Source: a virus. From it: a DNA stretch of 39,638 nt. The notes beneath the pieces were generated by a model that was not told the origin of the DNA, made no database searches, and worked only from the letters and a program-made list of their open reading frames with translations. A program made the position numbers and the translations under genes. This document shows, piece after piece, positions 1 to 7,387 of this stretch; the stretch's first letter is position 1; every line of letters starts with the position of its first letter. The stretch lies in the IMG/VR virus record IMGVR_UViG_3300046838_000284, positions 1-39,638 of that record; one strand, 5' to 3'.

Positions 1-182
1 CCTAGCAGCTTCCACTCCATCCAGCACGTAGGGCAGCGGGTTCCCTCGTAGTGGTCGATCTTGTGGGGGTCGCGCTGGACGTAGCGCCCAATCCCGGCGA
101 CAAGGACGCCGCAGAGAGAAGTCGCCGCCTTACCCCGCGACAAATGCCACAGTCCGGTTTGGCGTGGTTCCCAGCCAATCAT
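1..182 (-). CDS. Partial small Cys-containing protein, runs off left edge
   Basis: Reading leftwards from an ATG at 182-180, the frame stays open for 60 codons to the window edge, so the C-terminus is missing. A purine-rich ribosome site (AGGAGG) lies about ten bases upstream. The peptide has one Cys near residue 24 and a CPTC pair near residue 50, followed by WMEW. Short phage proteins with this Trp/His/Cys pattern are often zinc-ribbon proteins, but no function can be given. It would be the most distal gene of the leftward early operon seen here. Confidence 0.5.
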   Translation of the reverse strand, partial: MIGWEPRQTGLWHLSRGKAATSLCGVLVAGIGRYVQRDPHKIDHYEGTRCPTCWMEWKLL

Positions 183-219
183 TGCCCCACCGCCTCCTCT
201 CTTGTTCGGTTGGGGGTCA

Positions 220-444
220 TCATTCCTTCCGGATGTCGCCTTCGACCTTGCTTAGGGCGCTGACGATTGCGAGTAGGCCGTGGGCTTGGCGGCTACGCCA
301 CTCGGGCAGACCGGCTAGGTAGTCACCGGCCAGCGCGAACAGGAGGGCGCGGGCATCCTCGCGGGATTCGAAGACGACGGTGAACGGCTCCTCCAAGCTG
401 CGGAAGTCCGCCTCCAGACGCTCAACAACATCGCGTCCGCTCAC
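220..444 (-). CDS. Hypothetical protein, 74 aa
   Basis: A small acidic, mostly helical protein with no Cys and no membrane segment. Its ATG overlaps the stop of the gene before it (ATGA), the usual sign of translational coupling in this operon. I do not recognise the family. High-GC codon choice and the tight junction support that it is real. Confidence 0.6.
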   Translation of the reverse strand: MSGRDVVERLEADFRSLEEPFTVVFESREDARALLFALAGDYLAGLPEWRSRQAHGLLAIVSALSKVEGDIRKE

Positions 445-824
445 CGTCCCACCCCCTCCCGCTCAGACACTTCGGGAGTCGCAGTCATCTCGCCACCGAA
501 CTCGGCGGGGTAGAAAATGGTTCGGTCGGTTGGTAGGTCGGGGATGCAGCACGACGGGCCAGCCGTACCGTCTCTCTCGCTCAATTGTCCGGTCTTCTCG
601 ACCGCCCACCGCAGATTGCGAGACTGATGCTCGGCGATGTTGGCGGCAACCTCGTGGGTGTGGCGGCCTTCCCGCACTCCTTCGACTAGCTCGCCATCGA
701 CGTATCGCAGATGGGTGGCGACCGCCTCGCGAAGCGCGACAAGCTCGGCAAGAAAGCGAGAGGACATATCCCGCGAATTAGCTAGCTCCCGCAGCAACTC
801 GGCCTTTGTTGGAGATTTAGCCAT
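441..824 (-). CDS. Hypothetical protein, 127 aa
   Basis: Starts at an ATG whose first bases overlap the end of the preceding HNH-like gene. The first 85 residues are helical and charged, with long Ala/Glu/Arg heptad-like runs. The C-terminal third is looser, with a CC pair and many Gly/Pro/Thr. No known motif is visible. Its place among small early genes suggests an accessory role, but this is only inference. Confidence 0.6.
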   Translation of the reverse strand: MAKSPTKAELLRELANSRDMSSRFLAELVALREAVATHLRYVDGELVEGVREGRHTHEVAANIAEHQSRNLRWAVEKTGQLSERDGTAGPSCCIPDLPTDRTIFYPAEFGGEMTATPEVSEREGVGR

Positions 825-1395
825 GCGTCACCCGCTCAGACACTTCCTCCCACTCGGTGCCGCGCTCGGGGCATTCCAGTTTCAGGCGGGTAAGCATTGA
901 GGGGCGGGTGAAGATGCGGCGGCCCGTCAGGGATTCGACACTATGGCGGTGCCGCTTATCGACTTCGGCGCAGAACTCTTTGCACTCCTCGCTTACCTCG
1001 TCCCAGTAGATCCGCTCCTTCTTGATGTTGTCGTGGGCGGCGCGGCAGAGAGGGGCACCGATGCGGAGATCAAACAGGATCGCCAGCAGCTCATCTTCGG
1101 GGAGATCGGAGAAGTTGCGGCGAATCCATTGCTTCTCGACCAAGTGGTGGGCGTCAAGAACCCCATCGCAGTAGTGGATGCGCCGGTGGTAGCGGCCAAG
1201 CTGCTCGTAGTCCTGCGCCAGCCGCATATGTGTCGGCCCGAAGAAGCAGCCCCAGTCGGTGACGACCTCGTTGAACCGCTCCCGGGCCTTCTTCGCAGCG
1301 GCAGTCTCAGGCTTCCGGCCCCTCTTGAGTCCCTTCCGGGCTTTGGGGGTGCTGCTGGGTAGGGATAGCGGGTGGGGTTTGATCTGGTGGCTCAC
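817..1395 (-). CDS. HNH-endonuclease-like protein
   Basis: The frame is open further upstream, but the likely start is GTG at 1395-1393, which overlaps the TGA of the mIHF gene (GTGA). That gives 192 residues. The N-terminus is basic (residues 15-40, many Lys/Arg). The core DAHHLVEKQ at about 81-89 followed by PLCRAAHDN at about 115-123 resembles the beta-beta-alpha metal finger of HNH nucleases: a His pair, then a Cys and a His on the second strand/helix. The usual CxxC zinc pairs are not complete, so activity is uncertain. HNH proteins in phages act in DNA packaging, homing or recombination; here the gene sits in the early operon beside a DNA-bending protein. Alternative: a non-nuclease treble-clef protein. 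Confidence 0.6.
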   Translation of the reverse strand: MSHQIKPHPLSLPSSTPKARKGLKRGRKPETAAAKKARERFNEVVTDWGCFFGPTHMRLAQDYEQLGRYHRRIHYCDGVLDAHHLVEKQWIRRNFSDLPEDELLAILFDLRIGAPLCRAAHDNIKKERIYWDEVSEECKEFCAEVDKRHRHSVESLTGRRIFTRPSMLTRLKLECPERGTEWEEVSERVTHG

Positions 1396-1727
1396 GCGGC
1401 CACCGACGTCAGTTGCGGGAAGTTGAGCCGCAGGTAGGCCAGGACATCTTCGCGGCGCCCGATCGACACCGACTCCATCTGCACATCGGAGGGTAGTTTC
1501 AGCTTGGCGAAGACCCGGCGGGCCTTGGTCGACCCGATCCCGGGTGTGGCGAGTAGCAGGTCCATGAGTTTCATCGTCTGCAAGTAGGCCTCGTCTTCGA
1601 TCAGAACCTCGGCGAGGATCGCCGAGCCCTCGCGCAGTTCTTCCTTCAAGACAGAGCGGCGGTGGCGGATCTCGTTGGCGCAGTCGAGCGCCTTGCGGCG
1701 GCTTGCTTCGAGGACGGCGGGGTTCAT
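1392..1727 (-). CDS. Integration host factor of the actinobacterial mIHF type
   Basis: 111 residues, about the size of mIHF. The N-terminal half is a basic helix region; residues 59-76 hold LATPGIGSTKARRVFAKL, the helix-hairpin-helix (PGIG...A) that mIHF proteins use to bind DNA. Actinobacterial mIHF bends DNA and supports integration of mycobacteriophage L5. Its presence in a phage genome points to an actinobacterial host and to compaction, recombination or integration of phage DNA. No integrase is visible in the window. The start codon overlaps the preceding stop by ATGA. Confidence 0.8.
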   Translation of the reverse strand: MNPAVLEASRRKALDCANEIRHRRSVLKEELREGSAILAEVLIEDEAYLQTMKLMDLLLATPGIGSTKARRVFAKLKLPSDVQMESVSIGRREDVLAYLRLNFPQLTSVAA

Positions 1728-1999
1728 GTGGCCTCCTTTGCGTAGAAGCGCTCGTTTTCCCGGGTGAGCTTCTTGGCCTCGGCGCGAACCCGGTCCGGCA
1801 TCGGCTCCTCCTCGCTGGCAAGTACGACTAGGCAGGCGTTGAAGGCGAAGGGTTCGCGGAGCGAGGTCGCGGCAGCTCGAGCCCGCTGCTTGTCCTCATC
1901 GGAAGCGTGAACCGAGCAGGCAATGGCGTAATCGACGTATTCGCGGTTACTCATCCGCCCGGGGCTGCGGTACTTCGACCTCCAGGTCCTCTCCCTCAT
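1724..1999 (-). CDS. Hypothetical protein, 91 aa (or 76 aa from an inner start)
   Basis: Likely the first gene after the promoter candidate at about 2.1 kb. The first 15 residues are Arg-rich; a second in-frame ATG at 1954 would give 76 residues beginning MSNREYVDYA. The first ATG lies only a few bases downstream of a seven-base C/G hairpin that occupies the normal ribosome-site position, so the inner start may be the original one. The rest is helical with a charged C-terminus. Family not recognised. It is coupled to the mIHF gene by an ATGA overlap. Confidence 0.55.
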   Translation of the reverse strand: MRERTWRSKYRSPGRMSNREYVDYAIACSVHASDEDKQRARAAATSLREPFAFNACLVVLASEEEPMPDRVRAEAKKLTRENERFYAKEAT

Positions 2000-2002
2000 G
2001 AC

Positions 2003-2042
2003 TTCCCCCCCTTTTCGAAGGGGGGGTAAGGGGGGGTTCTAG
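2003..2042. repeat. C7/G7 palindromic element in the 5' leader
   Basis: Seven Cs (2005-2011), an eight-base spacer, seven Gs (2020-2026), then TAA and a second run of seven Gs (2030-2036). The first two runs form a strong hairpin on either strand. The layout resembles the C-rich dispersed repeats common in many bacterial genomes, which when mistranslated give PPYPP-type peptides. It sits just upstream of the ATG at 1999 and is unlike its surroundings in composition. Confidence 0.6.
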
Positions 2043-2100
2043 AGACACTACGGTTTGAACAACAGCAGCTAGGGTTCAAGCGGTAGCGTCGCGCTGGCGC

Positions 2101-2129
2101 GCAATAACACCGTCGTCCCCGTCTGTCAA
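2101..2129 (-). promoter_or_regulatory. Sigma-70-type promoter candidate for the leftward early genes
   Basis: On the minus strand a perfect TTGACA (2129-2124) is followed after 17 bases by TATTGC (2106-2101). Transcription would start near 2094, about 95 bases before the gene starting at 1999. The surrounding 277-base stretch (2000-2276) has no convincing gene. The -10 match is only partial. Confidence 0.45.
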
Positions 2130-2276
2130 CCTTCACTTGCTTACGCGTCTGTCGCTCCTCTGTCGAGCCGTACGTGTAGGCGACCGCTTTCGACCTTCCT
2201 TCCGATTGGCTACGGTGCGGGAGGTCGTTGGCGGGTGTGAAGATGGGCCAGCGGGGAGGTCGGGGGCGGGGGCGTT

Positions 2277-3014
2277 TCATGCAACTTCCGCGTCCCTAAT
2301 CGCACTACGGGACGGGAGCGGGAAGAGGCGAGGGTCCGAATCGGCGCTGGCGAGTGGATGGGACCTTTCAGCAGAACCCCGGTCCGCTGCCGCCTCCGCA
2401 GGCGACTCACTTCCAGCGCCGACTCCGACGCTCACGATGATGTTGGGTTCGCTGGCCGCGAAAAACCCACCGCCAGCCTCCCGCTGCTTCCACAGATCCC
2501 GCGCTACCTGCTTGCCCCGCTCCGTGGCTCTCCAGACATAGGAGGCCCGCCCGTGGGAGGCCAGACTCGATCCCCTGCGGTGCTCGACCTCCCCGCGGCG
2601 GTTGAACTTCTCCAGAAGCTGGGCTTTGGCGAGGGCGTTGACCGCGGCGCCGATCAGGTTCGGCTGCTCAAGCTCCCAGTCGGCGCAGTCATCGGCATGG
2701 AACTCGCCGGCCTCCGCAGCATGGAGGAGGATGTGCGCCCGCACCCAGCCATATTCACGGGAGCGCCAGGAGGCGAAGAGGGATTGGACGTCGGCGAGGC
2801 TCAGTGGGGGTAGGTGGCCGCCACGTGAACCGGTGCGAGACGCGTTCTCCCGCTTGCTCTGGCCCGTTATCCGGATAGACGTAGAGGGCTGTGGGTCGCG
2901 GTGCAAGTAGTGCCAGCGGGCTCTACAGCCTTCGCCGCAGAAGCGAGCGTCAGATCGATAGATGGTCAGCGGCTTGCCGCATTGGTCGCATCGGCGGGTT
3001 CCTTCCAATTTCAC
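2277..3014 (-). CDS. Zinc-knuckle plus winged-helix-like DNA-binding protein
   Basis: The open frame is longer, but the start is best placed at GTG 3014-3012, overlapping the stop of the upstream gene (GTGA), giving 245 residues. Residues 9-30 form a zinc-ribbon: CDQC, then FCGEGC (Cys at 9, 12, 26 and 30), followed by RARWHYLHRD. Residues about 75-190 look like a winged helix: an acidic helix pair, a helix with ALAKAQLLEKF, then a basic wing ending WRATERGKQVARDL. This suggests a DNA-binding regulator or a replication accessory factor. The C-terminal 45 residues are low-complexity. Target unknown. Confidence 0.55.
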   Translation of the reverse strand: MKLEGTRRCDQCGKPLTIYRSDARFCGEGCRARWHYLHRDPQPSTSIRITGQSKRENASRTGSRGGHLPPLSLADVQSLFASWRSREYGWVRAHILLHAAEAGEFHADDCADWELEQPNLIGAAVNALAKAQLLEKFNRRGEVEHRRGSSLASHGRASYVWRATERGKQVARDLWKQREAGGGFFAASEPNIIVSVGVGAGSESPAEAAADRGSAERSHPLASADSDPRLFPLPSRSAIRDAEVA

Positions 3015-3190
3015 CGCTCCATCGGCTCCTCGAATTCTTCGGGCCGTTCTTCCATGCGGTCCTGAATTGCGCTCCAGCGGCCCTCGAACTGGTCGTCTGG
3101 GTAGGAGATCGGGAGGAACTCGGGCTCTTGTGGAAGGTCGCGGGAGAGGTGAGGGGTGCCGAGCTCGTCTTCGAAGCGGGAGCGGTTCAC
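3011..3190 (-). CDS. Hypothetical acidic protein, 59 aa
   Basis: Begins at GTG 3190-3188, which overlaps the TGA of the Mom-like gene, and ends overlapping the next GTG. This double coupling supports it, although the start is not ATG. The protein is acidic with many Glu, Pro and Arg and no motif I know. Confidence 0.5.
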   Translation of the reverse strand: MNRSRFEDELGTPHLSRDLPQEPEFLPISYPDDQFEGRWSAIQDRMEERPEEFEEPMER

Positions 3191-3696
3191 GCTGGAGCCA
3201 ACTCCCTCGCTCGGCCGTCCTTGACGCGCAAGATCTCGGCGCGGGCCCGGTCGGGCCGCAATTCGAACACCCAGCGATCCTTGACCGCCTGCTGGGGAGA
3301 GGTGGGCGCCCAACTGCCATTGCCGCTCGGCGGCGGGAAGAGCCGGTGCCAGGTCGGCGCGTGCCGCCAATTACAGGCTTTATAGAGCGCTCCGGTGTGT
3401 CCCTGCGAGGGGTCTGAGTAGCTGACGACTGTTGTGATCTCGGGCCGTTCCGCCCTCAGCCACTTGGCGATCCGCGACCATTGCCGCGAGCCGCCATTCG
3501 GGACGCCAACCAGACACCAGCGGATCAGCTCGAGCCAACGGTCGTGCGGCAGGTAGCGGGAGCTGGGGTTGGCGAATACCGCGACTCCGAACTCATCGGA
3601 CCATGCGAAGCCACGCTGGGCCCGCCCTAGATAATGGTTCGCGTCAAGGAAGGCGGCGACTTCGGAGGTCCGGCAGGTTGGATCGAGCAGGCTCAC
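3187..3696 (-). CDS. Mom-like DNA modification protein (GNAT-type fold)
   Basis: 169 residues. The N-terminal NHYLGR (20-25), a strand with FGVAVF (36-41), LELIRWCLV (55-63) and above all SYSDPSQGHTGALYKA (92-107) match the pattern of phage proteins related to Mom of phage Mu. The Mom family uses an acetyltransferase-like fold to modify adenine in phage DNA, protecting it from restriction enzymes. It lies directly downstream of the SSB-like gene and starts one base into that gene's last codon, within an early operon of DNA-handling genes. The match is from remembered family features, so the modification itself is inferred. Confidence 0.6.
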   Translation of the reverse strand: MSLLDPTCRTSEVAAFLDANHYLGRAQRGFAWSDEFGVAVFANPSSRYLPHDRWLELIRWCLVGVPNGGSRQWSRIAKWLRAERPEITTVVSYSDPSQGHTGALYKACNWRHAPTWHRLFPPPSGNGSWAPTSPQQAVKDRWVFELRPDRARAEILRVKDGRARELAPA

Positions 3697-4463
3697 TAGA
3701 ACGGAATTTGGTCGTCGGCGGTCGGCCTCGGCAACGGTTCCCCGGTCGCCTTCACGGTCCGCTCGCTGAGCCGCTTCACCGCCGCCGCCCTGCGGGTCTC
3801 GTTTTCAAGCAGTTCGATCGCAGCGTCCTGTTCCTCTGCCGTGAATGCGGTGAGGACGTGATCGCTGATCGTCCGAGCTGCGACGTCGTTGACCCCGGCT
3901 GCTTCAAGTAGGACGGCGAGGCGTTCGTGGGTGGCCTGGCCGTTGTTCTGCGAGGAAGACGGAGGCGATGAACGAGACGCCTCGGGTTGCGCGTCGCGAC
4001 CCCCGCCTTCCGTCGCAGCTTGTGAGACCGCGGCCGTCTGCCTGTCGAGCGCATCGGCCATGAACTTCAAGAGCGCCATCCGGTTCGTGAGCGCCTCCGT
4101 GTCGGCGTCAGCCGGGAGCCGCTCGAGGTTCTCGGAGGCGACAAGGAGGTTGTGGGCGTGGCGGGCGCCGGCGATTTCCTCTGGGGGCCGAGGCTTGTAG
4201 TTGCCGCCACCGCCGGAGCTTGTGCCTTCCCGTGGCTTGCTCGCCTTGCGGAACCGCCACTTGCCGTCTTTCTGGAAGAACTCGCCCTCGATCGACTCCC
4301 CGACAACCGGGTCGCCGGTCCCCTGCTGCTTGCCCCAGTTGGCCTCGAAGTCCGCGCCGTTGCGGTCGAACACGCAGTCGTAGAAGGTCAGCTTGACCTT
4401 GCCGTCATCGCTGTTCCAGTCCCGGCCCTCGCCGAAGCTCTTGACGGAGGTTGTCTCGCTCAC
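3696..4463 (-). CDS. Single-stranded DNA-binding-like protein
   Basis: 255 residues ending in TADDQIPF, which closely matches the acidic, Phe-ending tail that SSB proteins use to recruit repair and replication partners. The first 85 residues are beta-rich with a basic, aromatic pattern (KVKLTFYDCVF, GEFFQKDGKWRF), consistent with an OB-fold. A Gly/Ser linker and a helical, Ala/Glu-rich middle precede the tail. It likely coats phage single-stranded DNA. It is not a standard SSB in length or core sequence, so it may be an analogue. It is coupled to the genes on both sides. Confidence 0.55.
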   Translation of the reverse strand: MSETTSVKSFGEGRDWNSDDGKVKLTFYDCVFDRNGADFEANWGKQQGTGDPVVGESIEGEFFQKDGKWRFRKASKPREGTSSGGGGNYKPRPPEEIAGARHAHNLLVASENLERLPADADTEALTNRMALLKFMADALDRQTAAVSQAATEGGGRDAQPEASRSSPPSSSQNNGQATHERLAVLLEAAGVNDVAARTISDHVLTAFTAEEQDAAIELLENETRRAAAVKRLSERTVKATGEPLPRPTADDQIPF

Positions 4464-4711
4464 ACCGCACCCCCAAGCTCCGCCAGCAGGTCGGCCAGCG
4501 AGGCCCTCTGCTTGACGATCTTCAGGTGAAGGTCAGAGCGCTCGTAGTGGGTGGCGACCTTTCCGGCATCGCGGAGGATTTCGTCGGCTTCTGAGACATA
4601 TCCGGCGATGAAGTCCTCGGGCTCGGCGCCGAGCTCCTCTCGCATCCTTGTGATCCGGTCGTTGATCGGGTCGGGGACGGGGCGAAGGTGTTTGAGTTTG
4701 AAGGCGCTCAT
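4460..4711 (-). CDS. Hypothetical helical protein, 83 aa
   Basis: Predicted mostly helical and charged, without Cys or membrane segments; the N-terminus is basic and the C-terminus ends in an amphipathic Leu-rich helix. ATGA overlaps on both ends place it in the early operon between a membrane protein and the SSB-like gene. Family unknown. Confidence 0.6.
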   Translation of the reverse strand: MSAFKLKHLRPVPDPINDRITRMREELGAEPEDFIAGYVSEADEILRDAGKVATHYERSDLHLKIVKQRASLADLLAELGGAV

Positions 4712-4932
4712 CGCCAGCCCACCTTCGTCTTGCCGGTGTGGTTCTCAGCCGGTCCCCTGCTGCCCCCCAAAACCCGGTAGGGCTTCTCTTCTTCGCGCTG
4801 TAGTTCCTCGGCCAGTCTGCGGGCCTTGCGCTCCAGCTCGCGCTGGTCGCGGCGGATGATGGCGTGGTAGCGGAGCCAGCCCCAGCCATAGAGGACTACG
4901 AGGATGCCGCCGCTGACATAGAGGATGGTCAC
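4708..4932 (-). CDS. Small membrane-anchored coiled-coil protein, 74 aa
   Basis: Residues 3-20 (ILYVSGGILVVLYGWGW) are one membrane helix; residues 25-50 are a charged coiled-coil-like helix rich in Arg and Glu; the tail is short and polar. Likely a single-pass inner-membrane protein with its helix in the cytoplasm. Function unknown. Confidence 0.6.
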   Translation of the reverse strand: MTILYVSGGILVVLYGWGWLRYHAIIRRDQRELERKARRLAEELQREEEKPYRVLGGSRGPAENHTGKTKVGWR

Positions 4933-5123
4933 GGGGAGGCCTCCTCCGCCACGACCTCACGGAAGCGCCGCGACTGCATCCGCGCTTTCGGATGCATTTC
5001 CCCAACGCGCCCACGGCAGAGCGATTTCCCCGACCACGACTCGGTGGGCAGTTTGCCGACCCTTCGACAATGGGGACAAACGTCGAGCCGAACCTCAAGG
5101 GGCTTGGTGGCGACCGGAGGCAT
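4929..5123 (-). CDS. Small zinc-ribbon-like protein, 64 aa
   Basis: Residues 16-19 are CPHC, and a third Cys follows at about 36 within SLCRGR, with a His at about 44 as a possible fourth ligand. The C-terminus is basic, then acidic. Likely a zinc-binding small phage protein. The ATG at 5123 shares a base with the stop of the ParB-like gene upstream. Confidence 0.5.
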   Translation of the reverse strand: MPPVATKPLEVRLDVCPHCRRVGKLPTESWSGKSLCRGRVGEMHPKARMQSRRFREVVAEEASP

Positions 5124-5872
5124 TAGACCTTCGCCAACACCTTGAATGCTGCGCGAAGGGATGCGGCCTTCGACTTACCAGTATCGAAATGTATCTCCTC
5201 GGCTTTGCGGAACAACGCACTCGGGGTTGTTTTCTCCAGCTTGCGGGTGAGAGCGGTGCGAGAGAACCCGCCATTGCTCGTCTTCTCCTCGATGACATCC
5301 GCAAGAGCCCTGATCGAACTAGCGGTCAGGGCCTTCTTGTCGTTCGGCCATGCCTGATGCACCACCGTGAGCAGTTGAACAAGGCCCTGCTCCCCAAGCG
5401 CGTTGTAGGCGTAATAGAGCGCAGCAGGCGCTCCGATCGCACGTGAAGACTCAGAGTCCGAGATCGAGAAACCCGCCGCCTCGGTCGCACGCTCAATGGC
5501 GAGGGCCGCAGGCTCCTTCGCACATCTCTTTCCTTCATGCTTCTCTAGTGGAGTGAGTTGCTTGCGGAACTCGTTGATCCGAACAAAGATCGCGGCCTCG
5601 TCTTCGATCTTTGGCACGGTGAAGACGACCGCCGGGACCCTGCTGGGTGGAGTCTCAGAGGAAAGGACGCCCCGAAGCCGCTGCTGCCCGTCGGCGCAGT
5701 AATACAGCTCAGCTTCGCTGCGCCTGAAGAGAACTAGCGCCCCAAACAACTCCCAGCGCGGGTCCGATGCGATAGCCCCAATCAGCGCGGCCTTCTCGGG
5801 ACGCTGGTATCTATGGTCAACCACTACCCTGCGCGGGTCAACCATGGTTTGCTTCCCAGTGAAATCCTCCAT
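5123..5872 (-). CDS. ParB/Srx-superfamily protein (DUF6551-like)
   Basis: 249 residues. It opens with a short beta region ending in RVVVDHRYQRP, then YCADGQQRLRGV (58-69) and VPAVVF, the arrangement of ParB-fold nucleotide/DNA-processing domains in phage proteins. Residues 85-110 (AIFVRINEFRKQLTPLEK) match the segment that follows in this family. The C-terminal two thirds are helical. Such phage ParB-like proteins are thought to act in DNA replication or segregation or as nucleases; the exact role here is unknown. Its start overlaps the previous ParB-like gene's stop by one base (TAATG), so the two are probably made together. Confidence 0.6.
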   Translation of the reverse strand: MEDFTGKQTMVDPRRVVVDHRYQRPEKAALIGAIASDPRWELFGALVLFRRSEAELYYCADGQQRLRGVLSSETPPSRVPAVVFTVPKIEDEAAIFVRINEFRKQLTPLEKHEGKRCAKEPAALAIERATEAAGFSISDSESSRAIGAPAALYYAYNALGEQGLVQLLTVVHQAWPNDKKALTASSIRALADVIEEKTSNGGFSRTALTRKLEKTTPSALFRKAEEIHFDTGKSKAASLRAAFKVLAKV

Positions 5873-6744
5873 TATTGATCCTTCCTATAGGTCAGGGTCA
5901 GTTTTGCTTTCTGGCTGCGAGGTTCAAGGTCGGCGCGGGCTGCCTCAAGACCCGCGATCAAGCTGTCGATCCGCTTTAGGCGGTTGGTCGCCTCACGCGG
6001 GTTGAGATGTGCGAACTCGTAGTCGCGTTTCTTCCATGCGGCGAGGTAGCGCGTTAGGGGCTCAGTGGACTCCTGCCACTTGTCCCCCTTGCCGAAGTGA
6101 GTTACTGGCTGCTCGCGGCCCGACTCGTCAGTCTTGGTCGGAAGTCCATTGGACGGCTTCGGGAACACCTTGCGGTGGGCTGTGTTGACCTTCCCCGTCC
6201 GATCCATCTCCTTCACGGCCTCCTGCGCGACGGAATCGCCAGCCTCAGCGGCTTCGACTACCTGCTTCGCGTGCAAATAAGTAAAGCCTGAGATTCCCAG
6301 AGCGTCCCCGACTTTCTCCCGAGTGCCGCCATGGGACGCTTTGGTAGATTCTCCGGAAGCGTTTCGGCCCGGTGCAGTTTTGCCGTGAGCTTGCCGGTCC
6401 CGCGCCTTCGGCCTCTCCAGCTCTTCAAGCTTTCTCCCGAGCGCGACGTACTCAGTTGGCTTGAACGGCTCCCGGCAGATGTTCTCGTCGCGCTCCGCGA
6501 TCAGCTTCTCGACTGCGCCATCGAAGTCATCGCGGATATAGACCTCGATCTCTTTGCGGCCTAGCTGCTTGTATGCGGCGAGCCGGCGAGCCCCAGCGAG
6601 GAGTGTCCCGTCCGAGCGGATCAGAATCGGCTCCAGAAGTCCGTCGTTCTCCTCAATGCTCTTAACCAGAGCATCGAGGCCGTTCATGTTCTTGCGTGCA
6701 CGAATGCCGACCTTGATCTCATCGACAGGCCGAGTTGCGGTCAC
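5872..6744 (-). CDS. ParB/RepB/Spo0J-family protein
   Basis: 290 residues. The N-terminal ParB domain shows LVKSIEENDGLLEPILIR (27-44), LLAGARRLAAYKQLG (48-62) and ERDENICREPFKPTEY (84-99): the dimerisation/CTPase-type core and the start of the helix-turn-helix region. A basic linker (about 110-140, AHGKTAPGRN) precedes a helix-turn-helix (REKVGDALGISGFTYLHAKQ). It lacks a neighbouring ParA, so plasmid-type partition is not implied. It could be a DNA-binding regulator, recombination factor or partition-like protein of the phage. Confidence 0.75.
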   Translation of the reverse strand: MTATRPVDEIKVGIRARKNMNGLDALVKSIEENDGLLEPILIRSDGTLLAGARRLAAYKQLGRKEIEVYIRDDFDGAVEKLIAERDENICREPFKPTEYVALGRKLEELERPKARDRQAHGKTAPGRNASGESTKASHGGTREKVGDALGISGFTYLHAKQVVEAAEAGDSVAQEAVKEMDRTGKVNTAHRKVFPKPSNGLPTKTDESGREQPVTHFGKGDKWQESTEPLTRYLAAWKKRDYEFAHLNPREATNRLKRIDSLIAGLEAARADLEPRSQKAKLTLTYRKDQ

Positions 6745-7139
6745 GCCAGCCCCCGCTTCTCACGCCCCGGCTTCATCCAAGGGTTCCGAGCAAGCGCCTG
6801 CCGATAGCGCTCGCCCGCTTCGGCCTCGGCGTCTTTCAGCGCGGCCATCAGGTCGCGGTCTGCCTTGGTCCCGGCTTTACTCAGGGCGCCGATCAGGGCA
6901 TTGAGTTGGCCGCTATCGAGCGTTACGGCCTCGATGATGTTGCCGCGGGTGCTGACGATTGCCAGTTGCACCGCTTCCCCGTGGGGGCAGACGCGAACGC
7001 GGACCTTGCGGCCCTCAGTTGTCGGGACCTCCCACCCCTTGTCCTCTGCCACGTGGGGAGAGCATCCGTCTGGGAGGAGCTTCAGGGGAACGGGCTCGGC
7101 GGATGGGTGACGAACGGGGGCGAGAAGTGCTGAGGTCAT
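6741..7139 (-). CDS. Hypothetical protein, 132 aa
   Basis: Beta-rich middle (residues 35-80, VRVRVCPHGEAVQLAIVS) followed by helices with Ala/Glu/Arg and ending WMKPGREKRG. No catalytic motif seen. It is coupled to the neighbouring genes by ATGA overlaps. Family unknown. Confidence 0.6.
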   Translation of the reverse strand: MTSALLAPVRHPSAEPVPLKLLPDGCSPHVAEDKGWEVPTTEGRKVRVRVCPHGEAVQLAIVSTRGNIIEAVTLDSGQLNALIGALSKAGTKADRDLMAALKDAEAEAGERYRQALARNPWMKPGREKRGLA

Positions 7140-7387
7140 GCGGCTGCCCCGCCATTCCGGTCAATCTTCCGAATCGTGATCTGGGTTGTGCCGGTAGTCG
7201 GATAGGCGTTGGTCTTCGCTTCGTAGTCGGGTCCGAGTTGCGGGCAGTAGTCGCCTTGCGGCCCGAGGTGGAATGCATTGCGCTCACCGTTCTCCAAGTT
7301 GACCGTCGAGATCAGCAGCCCCTCGCCTAGCTCCCGTTTCTCAGCTTCGAAGCGGTCGAGAATCGCGTTACGTTCTGCGGTGTTCAT
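7136..7387 (-). CDS. Hypothetical protein, 83 aa; its 5' end is duplicated at the window's right end
   Basis: Starts at ATG 7387-7385, overlapping the stop of the gene upstream. The N-terminal 20 residues form a charged helix, the rest is beta-like with Gly and Tyr. Bases 7326-7387 of this gene recur exactly at 39512-39573, where the reading frame then leaves the homologous sequence. Function unknown. Confidence 0.6.
   Translation of the reverse strand: MNTAERNAILDRFEAEKRELGEGLLISTVNLENGERNAFHLGPQGDYCPQLGPDYEAKTNAYPTTGTTQITIRKIDRNGGAAA

Noticed and set aside
1996-2280. 94-codon minus-strand frame ending in a PPYPPFEKGG-type peptide
   Set aside because: The end is simply the translated C7/G7 repeat and the remainder is low-complexity; the stretch carries a promoter candidate.
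5123-6744. ParAB-type plasmid partition system
   Set aside because: Two ParB-like genes but no ParA ATPase nearby and no centromere-like repeat array seen, so a partition role is not claimed.
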